64,000 bases of DNA from contig NW_013546952.1 in assembly GCF_000711695.1 (NCBI RefSeq), positions 1 through 64,000 on the forward strand. The letters run 5' to 3'. Below, piece by piece: positions 33,344 through 43,995 of the stretch. Origin of the DNA: Tilletiaria anomala UBC 951. Taxonomy: Eukaryota; Basidiomycota; Exobasidiomycetes; Georgefischeriales; Tilletiariaceae. Positions within the stretch are counted from its first letter, which is position 1. The number at the start of each line of letters is the position of its first letter. The position numbers and the translations under genes were made by a program. Under the pieces are notes generated by a model. It saw only the letters and a program-made list of their open reading frames with translations, had not been told where the DNA came from and made no database searches.

Positions 33344-35597
33344 TCACCACAACTTGCGGCGCTCAGCTTTTTCAGTCCTGGCAACTTGCTTGCGAAGACC
33401 CCAGGTGCGACGCAAGGCATCGAGTGCAGAGGAGCGGAGCTCTTTGATCTCCTTCGGCGCTGGTGCAGCAATGCGAACAAAGGTAGGCGAGCAGCCGAAT
33501 TGTTTGGCTAGCTTGCTCGCCGTGTTCTTCAATGGGTCCTCTTTGCGAAGCGCTTGAAGTTGCAGAATTTGCTGAGCAGTCAAAGGTTGGCTTCCCGGCA
33601 AGACGGATGATCGTGTACGGGGTTTGATGGGCGGTGGCAGAGCGGGGCTAGGTGGAGCAGCGGCAATGCCGTCAAGGATCGGGTTCGGCGTCAGCGTCGA
33701 GGTGTAAGGGCTCGGCGCGCTCGGGGGGGGACGGACGATGAATGTCTCGCCGGTTGGCAGACGATGGTGCATAGCTGAGCGGTCAACTGCGAGAGGGTCG
33801 CGGGGTCGACGAGCAGGCGTGTTACGCGATGTTGCGGGGGATGAACTGAAGGTGCGTGTCTGATTGCCAAAGGCAAAGCGTCTGGGCGATATGGATGGCC
33901 TTGAGGCAGTGTGAATCGATCTCGCGCTACTCGCACTGGAAGGCGCAAGCTTGGCGGCATTCAGAAATCCTTTGGGACCTTGCCATGTGCCTTTTACGTG
34001 CGAGTTGAAGTAGACCCAAGGGAAGAAGTCTTTCTTGAGGTAGTAGAAAGCGCGCCTTGGTACTGCCTGATCGATGCCAAAAGCATTGCCAAACGTCTCC
34101 TTCGGCACTCCGCCGTACTTGAATTCAGCCAACAAAACCTTGCCGTATTCCGTAAGCAACGGACACGAGGTGTAGCCGTCGTATGCAGCCACTGACATCG
34201 CCTTGCCATCGCTAGCGAGCGCTTGGAGCAGATTGGCGACGAGCACAGGCGCTTGAGAGGCAATCGCAGCTGTCGTCTTGGAAGTGGCCAAGCTTGAAGA
34301 ATCGCCGATGGACCAGATGTTCTTGTATTTCTTGTGCTGGGTGGTGGCTTGATCGACGTCGACGAAACCCCCTTCAGCAGCAGCCAGAGGCGACGACTTG
34401 ATCCACGGGAGCGGACCCATGGGCGGTGTAGCGTGCAGCAAGTCGTACTGCTTTTCGAGAGGCGACTGCCCGTCCGGACGGTTGAAAGTTGCTACTTTGC
34501 GCTTCGGGTCAATCTTAACCAGGTCATGCTGGAACAGCCCTTCGACTTGGCGCTCCTGACGCATCTCATCTAAGACTTTGCTGTACTTAGGTGCAGAGAA
34601 CATCGTGGGCATACCGGTTGCGAATGTGATCTGTACGCCTTTCGAAGGATCTGATGGACTGAAGACACCGCGTTGCTTCCAGTGGTCCAGAGCAAGCCAC
34701 ATGGCCTTTTGTGGCGCTCCGGCGCATTTGATGAACCCTGCTGGCTGTGTAAAGATTGCACGACCTCGGTCCAGCGAGGTGATCAGCGGGAAGACGTCAG
34801 AGCACGTATCCTGTTAGTGCACCGGTGAATGTCAGCGTAATCCGCAAAGTTGCCGTTTGAGCCATACAGTAACTCACATAGCTGTAAATGCTGCTTACGC
34901 CTGAGCTTTTCGCATCTCTCAGTGCCTCTTCTAGACCTTCAATGCCGGCCCAGTTAATGTGAATGCCTGGGCAGACGACGAGCTGCTCATATTCGATCGT
35001 CCTTCCATCCCGCGTCTCGATGCGGTTCTTCTCAGGTTCAAAGCTCTCAACCGCATCTTGAAGATGATCGATCTTCGATTGTCCTTGTGCGTCTTCCGAG
35101 GAAGTAGCGAACAACTCGCGCATCGGCTTCCTGAACTCTTCTTTGGGCTTAAGTCCAGCCCCAACGAGCGTCCATCCTGGCTGATAGTCATGTGTTTCTG
35201 ACGGATCGATGACGAGGATGTTCTGCGCGGAAGAGTCGCCAGCGTCGAAGAAGCCCGAAAGAGCGAGCTGATGCGAAACCGCCTGGCCGGCGGCACCTGC
35301 ACCGACAACGACGACGCGGTACGAGTGGGTACGAGCAATGCCGATGGCGGCTGAAGCGTCCGCGACGGTGGCAATGGATCTACGTACTCCAGTCGGCGCA
35401 TTCAGCGCCACAGGCGCAGGTGCACTTGCAGCGTTTGCTCTTTGAGAGGATGTTTTCACAGCAAAGGTGATGGACCTTGCCATTGAAGAAGCGCCGGTCA
35501 CGCGAGCTGCAACGCGGGCGCTGGAGCGGCTGCCGCTCGCAAGCAGCTGCTTGCCGCAGCTGCTGGTTACTGTAGCCGTCGTGCCTCCCACAACCAT
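33344..35597 (-). CDS. Sulfide:quinone oxidoreductase fused in frame to mitoribosomal protein mL58 (Mrpl20)
   Basis: Exons 34878-35597 and 33344-34810 (67-bp intron) give 728 residues. Residues 1-92 are an Arg/Ser/Ala-rich mitochondrial presequence. Residues 93-~525 are sulfide:quinone oxidoreductase: VVVVGAGAAGQ for FAD, Cys209 in LVVCPG, the redox Cys269 in IKCAGAPQKA and Cys456 in YTSCPL, and the typical end VKGTWQGPKGFLN. The enzyme oxidises H2S and reduces ubiquinone. The frame continues through a second presequence-like segment (about 536-575, RSIHTASRPSISPRRF and TRTFSSSPA) into a full mL58 core. There, LTAQQILQLQALRKEDP, QFGCSPTFV and the end RTEKAERRKLW parallel yeast Mrpl20 (LGPQEIDEIRKLRLDNP, KYGISPLFV, REDRKRRKLLW). 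No stop or good splice site separates the halves. Post-import cleavage is inferred. Confidence 0.85.
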
Positions 35598-36505
35598 TGT
35601 GGCTGTGCTCTGTCCTCGAGCAGATTGGGGGCTGCGCGGCGGTCTTGTTATGGAAAAAAGAATATCAAAAGTGGCCAAGAAGACCTTGGGTGGACCAGCC
35701 TCGACATCGGGCAGCGTCTCACCAATTTCTGTGGTTAACGATGAGCAGTTCGCCTCAGCTGCACATAATATGAGACGCTCTGTCAAAATTTCGCCATTCA
35801 AGTCAGCTCCTGCTAGAACTATCCTCTGTCCGATCATGCTATCTCTGCGACCGCCGCCCTGAGCCCAACCTCTGTCACCCGTTGTGCGAGCACCAATGCC
35901 GTCGCGCCCGCCGCCGCGGTCGACCATCTCTTCAGTCTTCGCCCGTCGCCGTGTCTGCGTCAACATTCACGTCCGCTAGCTTCGTGCGCACGAGGGATAG
36001 AGGTGGTGAACTGAGAAGCGATTCCGAACGTCAACGCTAAGCGACACATTGACGGCAACGAGTCCATGCATCCTTCATCAAGTGCTGTAGTCTGTACTAG
36101 CTACTAGTGCTGTGGGGCGTGTAAGCAGCCCGGCTCTCACCTCCCCTGAAGTATGCGAGACCCACGATGTCCTCTTAATCGGTCGTGCTGAGACCGCACC
36201 GCAGCTCGGATTGCGTTCCACCAGCGGCAGAGCATGGTGCTGCAGATAGGCGCACTACTCCATGGGTATCACTCGGCGTCGAGACGCTTTCGCGTTTGAA
36301 CCTGAGTTCTTCTTTGCAAGGAGCCGGCGAACGCGACCGCCACGGCAGGTGCACTCAGGGGGTGATTGCTCTGGCGGTAGACTGCTGGCGACATATTCGA
36401 TGGCTGCACGACAAGGCATGATATGAGACGCTTGCTTGCAGCGTATATGCTACAGCGTGTACAGTATAGTCTGAGGTACGGCTCGACTCGAGCATGGTGA
36501 ACGAC

Positions 36506-38800
36506 CTATGTGAGCGAGTACTGTAGTGCCGAGCAAGTGCAATGCGAAGAAATCACCGAGAACGGTCAGCATGCTCCAATCAGCACATTCTTTGGCTGCC
36601 TCGTGCCACTCACCTTGGGTCCTCCACCACCCTCTGGAACAGTCCAAGTGATGCTTTGATCCGGCGTTTTGATCGAGCAAGTCTTGCAGCTGGCGAAAGG
36701 CGGCCAGGGCACAGAGTCAGAACGGACATTGCACTCGCACAAGTGCGCGCATATTGTTGCGCCGTGTGGCCGACGGTAACTCACTGGATGCAGTTCTGAC
36801 TGTTGATCACGAGTTTTTTGCCGAGCGCATCCTCACCACCCGCCTCCTCTGCATCGACGTACTCGTACACCGCCGCAGGGCACACGCGTCCAAGCAGGCC
36901 GTCGTACGTGCCGACGTTGCGCTCGACATGTCCCTTATAGTCGGCCTGCTTGACGACGAGGTGGACTGGCTGGTCGTCGGTGTGGTTCGTGCCAGTACGT
37001 GAGACGCTAGTGAGGATGTCGAACGACAGCTGCCCGTCCGGCTTAGGGTAATCGATCGGCCGGCACTGCGAAGCTGGCTTGGTTGCCTGGTAGTCTTCCT
37101 GCTTGTGGTGGAACGTCCATGGCGTCCGGCCTTTGAGGATGAGCGAGTCGAGTCCCGAGTACAGGATGCCGCCATACAGGCCGAGCGGGTTGTGGAAGCT
37201 TGGACGCAAGTTGCGGACCTCCTTTAACTCTTGCATGACGTATGTGTTGTCCAACTTGGTTTTGTAGTCCACCAGGTCGATGCCTGGTCTCTCTGTGCTG
37301 CTCTCACTCTCGCTTTCGCCGCTGGCAGCCCGTCGAGCCAGGATGGCGTCGACGGTAGCCTCTGCGGCAGTCATGCCGCTTTTCATGGCATTGTGCGTCC
37401 CCTTAATCTTGGGCACGTTGACGAAGCCAGCTGCGCAGCCGATCAAAGCACCACCCGGGAAGTGCAGCTTGGGGATCGACTGATAGCCACCTTCGTTGAG
37501 CACGCGCGCTCCGTACGCAAGGCACTCGCCGCCTTCGAGCACGTCCTTGAAGAATGGATGGTGCTTCATGCGTTGGAACTCCTTGAACGGGCTCATGTAA
37601 GGGTTCTCATAGTCGAGCGCGACGACGAGACCGACGGAGACCATGCCGTCTTCCATGTGGTACATCCACGAACCACCGTACGTGCGCATGTCCATCGGCC
37701 AGCCGAGCGAGTGCGTGACGCATCCAGGCTGGTGCTTGTCCTCCTTGACCTTCCACACCTCCTTGATCCCGAGTGCGTACGTCTGCGGATCCGCATTCAC
37801 TGCCTCTCGCAGTCCGAGCTCGCGGATGAGCTGCTGTGTACACGAGCCGTGTGCACCTTCGGCGAAGAGCGTGATGGGTGCGCGGAACTCCATGCCTGGC
37901 TCAAAGGTGTCCTTGGGCTGTCTGGCCTTGTTGAGGCCAATCTCATTCGTGACGATGCCCTTGATCCCTTTCTTTTCCCCATTGGTGCCTTCGTCCCAGA
38001 TGATCGACGAGCCTGCGAAGCCGGGGTAGATCTCGACGCCGGCCGCTTCGGCCTGCTCGCCGAGCCATGCAACGACTCTTGACAGCGAGACAATGTAGTT
38101 GCCCTTGTTGGACATTTGTGGCGGGTGAGGGAGTGGGAACGAACCATTCTTCGTCAGGAAGCGCATATGGTCCTCTGTTGCAGGCTGGTTGAGCGGTGCC
38201 CCGAGCTCTTTCCAATTTGGGAGGAGCTCATCAAGAGCGTTTGTCTGAATGACTGCGCCAGAGAGGATATGGTTACCTATGAGAAGGAGGGTAGCAGAGC
38301 GACTCACGATGAGTGACAGGGTCGATCTAGCAGGTTGCTCCACAGCGCCTCCCAAACTCACCTACTTCGCCGCCTTTTTCGAGCAGTACGACGCGAATGT
38401 CTTCGCCTTTTTCCTCTGCAAGCTGCTTGATGCGGATGGCTGCGGAGAGACCAGCGGGCCCACCACCGACGATGACGACGTCAGCTTCGTCTGAGACGCG
38501 CTCGATCTTGGCGAGGTCGAAGAGCGCGTCGACGTCGTCGTCTGGTACATCTCTCTTGGCAGCTGTGGAGGTGATGAAATGCCGCCTAGTGGCAAGAGCA
38601 GAGCGAACAGAAGCGACAGTGCGGCGCACCGAAGAGGAGGACGATGAATATGTCAAGCTGCTGTGTGCCGCTGCTGCTGGCCGGGTGCAAGACTGAAGGG
38701 CATTAGCGGTCCGCGATGCATGTGACGAGCTGGGAGACGATACGCTAGTGCGCGCTGCCGCGACGAGCGCGGCGCTGCGACGTGCTGTTGGGGAGAGCAT
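36506..38800 (-). CDS. Electron transfer flavoprotein-ubiquinone oxidoreductase (ETF-QO)
   Basis: ETF-QO is an inner-membrane FAD and 4Fe-4S enzyme that passes electrons from ETF (fatty-acid and amino-acid oxidation) to ubiquinone. Exons 38362-38800, 36785-38276, 36614-36689 and 36506-36520 give 673 residues. The N-terminus is a long Ser/Arg/Ala-rich presequence. Then come [16 protein letters not shown] (FAD), [10 protein letters not shown] and FAEGAHGSC. The iron-sulfur cysteines lie in [11 protein letters not shown] and NCIHCKTC, followed by [20 protein letters not shown]. The NCIHCKTC cluster is assembled exactly across an intron. The C-terminal YSLT is encoded by a 15-nt last exon (coding part) reached through GTGAGT...CTACAG. 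It is tandem with and upstream of the SQR-mL58 gene on the same strand, 908 bp from its start. Confidence 0.95.
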
Positions 38801-39530
38801 GGTGATAGAGCAGCGAGTATGAGATACGAGGTGATTTCCCCCCTCTCCCCGTGTTTCTGTCTGCCTTTTTGTCTATGCACTGACCACGAAGAAGTGAGCA
38901 TGCAGAAGTAGCATTGGAAAGCAGATGCAACTTGGAGCTCGTCTCTCAAGATGAGACCCCCGCGACCATCAGCTGGACCACGTATGACTGACTATAGGAT
39001 GATCTCCCACCGCCCTGTCCGATTCACCCAGCGGCTTAACGGCGGAACTGTGAAAGACCACTGATCGACACGGAAGGGGACTCTGAATCTATCGTCTGCA
39101 AGCAGCGAGGAAGTGTATGCGGGGGAGTCCCGCATCAGCAGCCAATGGGAGAGCGCGCATTTCAGCCATCTTCCCATTCCCTGCGGCCTTATTCGAGTGG
39201 GTACATTTGAATGCGACACTTGTTCGAGGCCGTCGACAGCATAGTCGGTAGTGCGGAGAGACACGCAACCAAGGCTTGAATCGATGAAGAGCGGTGATGA
39301 GACCCGTGGCAAGAGGCGTGCGGCTGGCAGTGCGGACGGGCATCAGGGTATCCGGCACCAGGGATCAGACTCATCGGACTTGCTGAACAAGCGTCGCTCA
39401 CTCCCCAGTTGGAAGAGGAGCGCCGATGGGACACTCTCTACCCTTTCACGCTCTACAGATGTATGACAGAACGACTCGAGTACGCTGGACGAAGAGTGAG
39501 CATTCCTTACCAGCGGCGCTACAAAAATGC
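38801..39530. other. Upstream region of ETF-QO, no gene seen
   Basis: 730 bp with pyrimidine-rich pieces directly before the ETF-QO start and no recognisable coding exon. Probably ETF-QO promoter and 5' UTR. Confidence 0.4.
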
Positions 39531-40162
39531 CTATGGTACGCCATTAAACCGCGCACCATTGCCTCCATACGAAGCCTTGAACTCCTTGGCATCCTGCGGC
39601 GCGTACAGATGTGCCTTGACGTCGGGCAGGCACTTTTCAAAGTCCGTTCAGACTGCCCGCTTTGAGGTCCGAGACGCTGTCGTCGTACTCGAGAGTCGAG
39701 CAGATCAGGCTGCCGGCGGTTCGGACCGGCGCCCTTGCCGCACGAATCGACGTACTGGGTCAAAATGGTCTCGCTGCTTCCAAGTCATCTTGGCCGTCTG
39801 GCAGACCAGGCTACGGAAGGCAGTCCGGGGCAAAGGGATTAAGGAGCGGATGTCAAAGGTATGTCAGTTCCCCGGACGCTACACAGGAAACGGTGGTCCA
39901 ACACCGCCTTCTATGTCTCATCGTTCACTAGAGTGAGCAGCTGTACCCGTGTACTTGCTACCTGGCCACGGCGAGAAAGGGCGAGCGAGGAGTGTGCAAG
40001 TGTTAGCACCCCGCCGTTGTCCGCGTACCCGACGGCCGAGCACGTCGGTGGAAGGATGGGGTGTGGCCCGAAGTGACTGCAGCGGAATGCGATGCCATCA
40101 TATGTGTCGCTATTGTAGCTGTAACGGACCCAGCCGCAGAGGCAGCTTCCGTCGATCGCCAT
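39531..40162 (-). pseudogene. Decayed GFA/CENP-V-type protein gene
   Basis: GFA-domain (CENP-V/FAE) proteins are small zinc-binding fungal proteins. The ATG at 40162 begins MAIDGSCLCGWVRYSY, which matches the family start with its first CxC. About 450 bp downstream, VRTAGSLICSTLEYDD and DLKAGSLNG resemble the late core, where AGxLD-type motifs are typical. FEKCLPDVKAHLYAPQ and ARFNGVP, followed by the stop at 39531, resemble the family C-terminus. The last two blocks are in different frames (shift near 39640) and no intron can join them. The second zinc CxxC is not recognisable. This looks like a decayed host gene, or less likely an assembly error. The middle part is unassigned. Confidence 0.45.
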
Positions 40163-41632
40163 GATGGTTCTGGACGGATACGCTTAAAGATTGCAGCTTT
40201 CAACTACGGCCTTGCAGGTCCTGTCGAGAAAATGAGAATCCGGGTGCGAACAGTTTATATTGCACTCCATCATGATACCACACTCCTTTTATAAACGCCG
40301 ACTCGCATTAACTGTGTTCTGTCAATCACCAAGGCCCAGCTTCGAAAGCAAAGGAGTCGTCACGAGACCATTGCTTATCGTTGCCGTGGTGTACCGATCT
40401 TGAATTAGAACCTCATGTGAAGTGCGACACATCAATCCGTATGTAGGCGGTATGAGTCGAGGCAGTGCGAACGCTAGCAAGGCAGCACTTGCACCAGGTT
40501 GAAAGCCCTCACCGTTGCAGCAACCGATCCGAAATGATCAAAAGGAGGTAAAGACAAGCCGACGTTGTCCTGTCTATACCGTGTATGGATTCAGAGTGGA
40601 ATATACAGGTTGCGGGCAAAGGCGCCAAGCAAGGTCACAAGATGTCTTTTACTCTCCAATCCAGCGCCGCCGTGTGGGCCGATTCAAATCCCCTCTATAA
40701 AAAGTCAAACACCTTTGCAGTGTGGAAGCAGGTTAAAAGCATTCACATCATGCAATGCATACTTGACCAGGCCCTCGTCTTCTCCAAAGAGGACACATGT
40801 ATGTACATAGAGCCAACAGACCTGGGAATCATCGCATTCGCCCAATGTCCAGTCCACATGTCCCAGCCTCCATCGACCGTTGGAACGGTCTCGGGCTGGC
40901 GGCTGGCACGCGTCGCCCTGTTGCGTCACGCCCCACCCATCGGAAAGGCACTGCCTGCGCAGGCTGCCAAGCCGTGTGCAAATTCTTTCGTAACATGCTT
41001 CATTCGGAAATGGCAAAAGATTCGACCTCTCTCGCAGGCGCTGAAGCGTCGACGTCTGTAATCCTGCTGTAGGTTGTTGCGTATGGATGCGCTCAAGCTT
41101 GTCCCGATCCAAAATCCTTCCCCGGGACCGTCGTGACGAGACTGTTGTTGATCGGTGTTTCGATTTTCGGGGCTTCGGCATTTCCCCCGCCGGCCTGTCT
41201 GTTGGTCGAGTGCCTGGAGCACACAGCATTGCGCGACTCTTCCCGCTGCGCTACGCTGGCTGCGACCGCAACTTGGGTGGACCTTTGATGCACTCATCAC
41301 AACTCCCTGAAACTTCACCTCACAGTAACCTCCGCTTGCCGATGGCTATCAATAGCTCACGCTTCTATAGCACCTTCAAGGTTGGGAGAACATCGGTGTA
41401 CTTCAGAAAGGTTGTGGCACGTGGCTGTCAGCAAGCCGGTGTGCAGCAGAAGTATTAGCCTTTGCCCGGGGCAAGCTGCGCTCGGTCTCATACAAGGAGC
41501 GAGTGAGAGGAGTAGACTCAGGACGTGTATCGTTTCGTGTCTCGTCGCCGGCTTTCTTCGAGCTCGATCGATAAGCTTGTCGACACCGGCTTCCAATAGA
41601 GGTCCGCCTAGGTGGACCAAGGCGTCTTCAAG
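40163..41632. other. Region without a recognisable gene before cps1
   Basis: About 1.5 kb. A 158-codon frame at 40585-41061 has no family resemblance. A long minus-strand frame at 41357-41776 overlaps the cps1 5' exons. I see nothing else supportable. Confidence 0.4.
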
Positions 41633-43691
41633 ATGCTGTATCTCACCGCTGACAAGTTTCCGGTTTGTGAGTCTTAGCAAGCCCCTCCAATGTCCTTTGT
41701 TGTCAGAGCAATGCCAGCAAAGCGTGCTTGCCTTACCATCCTCCCGTCCTGCTTTTTCCGTCACTAGTCGTGCCATTCGGCGTCATTGGCTTTTATAGAT
41801 ACTTTTGGTATCTCATCCGTCTGGCTGCTGCACTCGTCTACAGGCCCATCCCACCGCCGCTGAACCCGACCTACATTGCGTCTGAAGATGTCACAATGTG
41901 AGTCGTCGCCTGAGTGGATGTCGTAGCGCACTAGCCCTAACGATGATCATTCCTGTTCGCTTGCTCAGCATCGTACCAACCATTGACGCTGGAGAAGAGT
42001 TCAAGGAGGCAGCCTACAGCTGGCTCGAGAGCAAACCGGCGCAAATCATCATCGTCACCGAGGCCAAGATGAAAGGACCGCTGCAGGAACTCGCAAACCA
42101 AGTCGATCCAAGCAGAATCACAGTCCTGACGGTTCCCAAGGCCAACAAGCGTCTGCAAATGTCGCACGGCATCCGCAACACTATGACGGATATCATCGTC
42201 TTTGCGGACGACGATGCCATCTGGCCACCGACGATGCTCGAATGGATCCTCGCATGCTTTGAGGACCAGCAGGTCGGAGGCGTGGGCACTTCGCAGCGCG
42301 TCAAGCCGATCGGAAACCGCATGACGGTGTGGGAGACGCTCGCAGCTTTCCGTCTGTCTATCCGCAACTTTGAGATTGCTTCTAGCACTCACATCGATGG
42401 TGGCGTTCCGTGCCTTTCGGGTCGTACAGCAGCGTATCGAACTGTCATCCTCAAGGACCCAGCTTTTTTACATGTGAGCTGTCCTGTTCTCAGTCAGAAA
42501 GGCGCCCGCTGATTTCGTATTTATTGTGTCAGGGGTTCACGAACGACTACTGGCTGGGCGTGAGTAAATCTTTCCCGCCGCCTACGTGTTGACATAGAGC
42601 TGACGCACGGTTGTCCACCCATGCGTCCTCGTTAATCCACAGAAATATCTGTGAGTCTCCAACATGCAGGCTCAGAGTATCCTCCGCGTTCCTTTCGCTG
42701 ACAATGAAAATATCTCTGGCGCTGCATAGACTCAACTCTGGTGACGACAAATTCCTCACAAGATGGCTCGTCAGCCATGGGTGGAACACCTACATCCAGG
42801 TAAGAATGAGGGGTCGTGCTTCTGCCATGGACCTAGTCCTTTGGCTGAAAGGTCTCCCCTCCTGTGTTTGGCTCCTTCCAGGTCTGTCCTGAGGTCGAAC
42901 TGCTCTCCACCATGAAGCCGGATGCGCGATTCTTGAAGCAGGTGCTGAGATGGACGCGCAACACATGGCGGTCAGACATCCGCTCCATATTCAAGGAGCG
43001 TTATATTTGGACCCGGCACCCTTACGTGGCGTATTGCATGATCGACAAGTTTATCAACCCCCTGACACTCCTCGTCGGTCCATGCTTGGTCGGGTACCTG
43101 CTCTACAAGTCGACCAAGAGCGTCGAGGATGGAGGGTACCACTTGCCTGCGTGGCGCATCGTCGTCTCTTACCTCGTCTGGCTCACGGCGACGCGCACGC
43201 TCAAGCTCCTGCCCCACCTGTGGTTCCGGCCGCAAGACATCATCTACGTTCCAGCGTGTGAGCACACCCAAAGGATCAACTCCATCTGCTTGCTCGTTGC
43301 TGACTTTCTCCCACTGCGGTCACACATAGATATCGCCTTTGGCTACTTCTTTGCCCTGCTGAAGATTTATGCACTCTTCACACTACACGAGACTGGCTGG
43401 GGCACGCGCGTCGGTGTCGGACTACCCGAGGACGCCAATGCAGCAGACCAGGATGCGCAAAACGCGTATGGGTACGAAAGCAAGGAGAGTCCGTTCAACG
43501 ACAAGCATGCTGCTGCTTATGGTGCTACTGTTGCGAGCGCTACGCCGAGCACACTGTCAACTCCTCTTCGCGCACCAGACGCCGTGTCGATCTCGCAGCG
43601 AAGAACGTCGTACAGCTATGCGACGCCATCGCACGCTATCAACGAGCGGCGCCAAGCCGAGAATGTCGAGATGCACTCGCTGCCGAGGTGA
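41633..43691 (+). CDS. CPS1: Cps1-type family 2 polysaccharide synthase (8 exons, one 8-nt microexon)
   Basis: This is a membrane glycosyltransferase of family 2, like Cryptococcus Cps1 (hyaluronan-type synthase), making an extracellular or wall polysaccharide from UDP-sugars. Exons 41633-41666, 41768-41897, 41969-42473, 42533-42559, 42653-42660, 42730-42799, 42882-43257 and 43330-43691 give 503 residues. Motifs in order: VTIIVPTIDAGEEF, the DxD-type FADDDAIWPP, GRTAAYRT, NDYWLG-KYL-LNSGDD, and QVLRWTRNTWRS (the QxxRW product-binding motif). A membrane helix lies at residues ~13-35, and several more follow QxxRW. The 8-nt exon (AAATATCT between CAG and GTGAGT) is needed for frame and restores the acceptor-site motif. 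The tail is Ala/Ser/Thr-rich. The substrate cannot be read from the sequence. Confidence 0.9.
42653..42660 (+). other. CPS1: 8-nt microexon of cps1
   Basis: AAATATCT is bounded by CCACAG upstream and GTGAGT downstream. Joining exon 4 directly to 42730 gives a stop within a few codons; including the microexon yields WLG-KYL-LNSGDD in frame. It is one of the smallest exons supportable here. Confidence 0.8.
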
Positions 43692-43995
43692 CGATAGTGC
43701 CGCTCACGCCGCCTACCCATAATTCCATCCTCCCTTCCCTGTTGGCTTCCATTGCGTCATGGCCGTCCCAGCATCACAAGGCGCTCAACCACCTTTTTGT
43801 ACGGATAGTCTTTATACGGACACTGTAAGATGTACCATAGAATTTTCCAGCACACATACTTCACGCTTTGTTGTGGTTATTTCACAAGATGCGTTTCGAC
43901 GAGAGCCAGATATAGGGTCAGGCTGCATGTGCCGTGATACAGTGATAAAAGGAAGAGACCCTGGTGCAGCGTGGCGGAGCCAAAGCCGGGTCATA

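Noticed and set aside
37231-38082. 283-codon plus-strand open frame
   Set aside because: Antisense to the ETF-QO main exon, whose identity is certain.
40585-41061. 158-codon plus-strand open frame in the cps1 upstream region
   Set aside because: It begins with an ATG but shows no domain, no conserved-looking motif and unbiased codon use. Not enough to call a gene.
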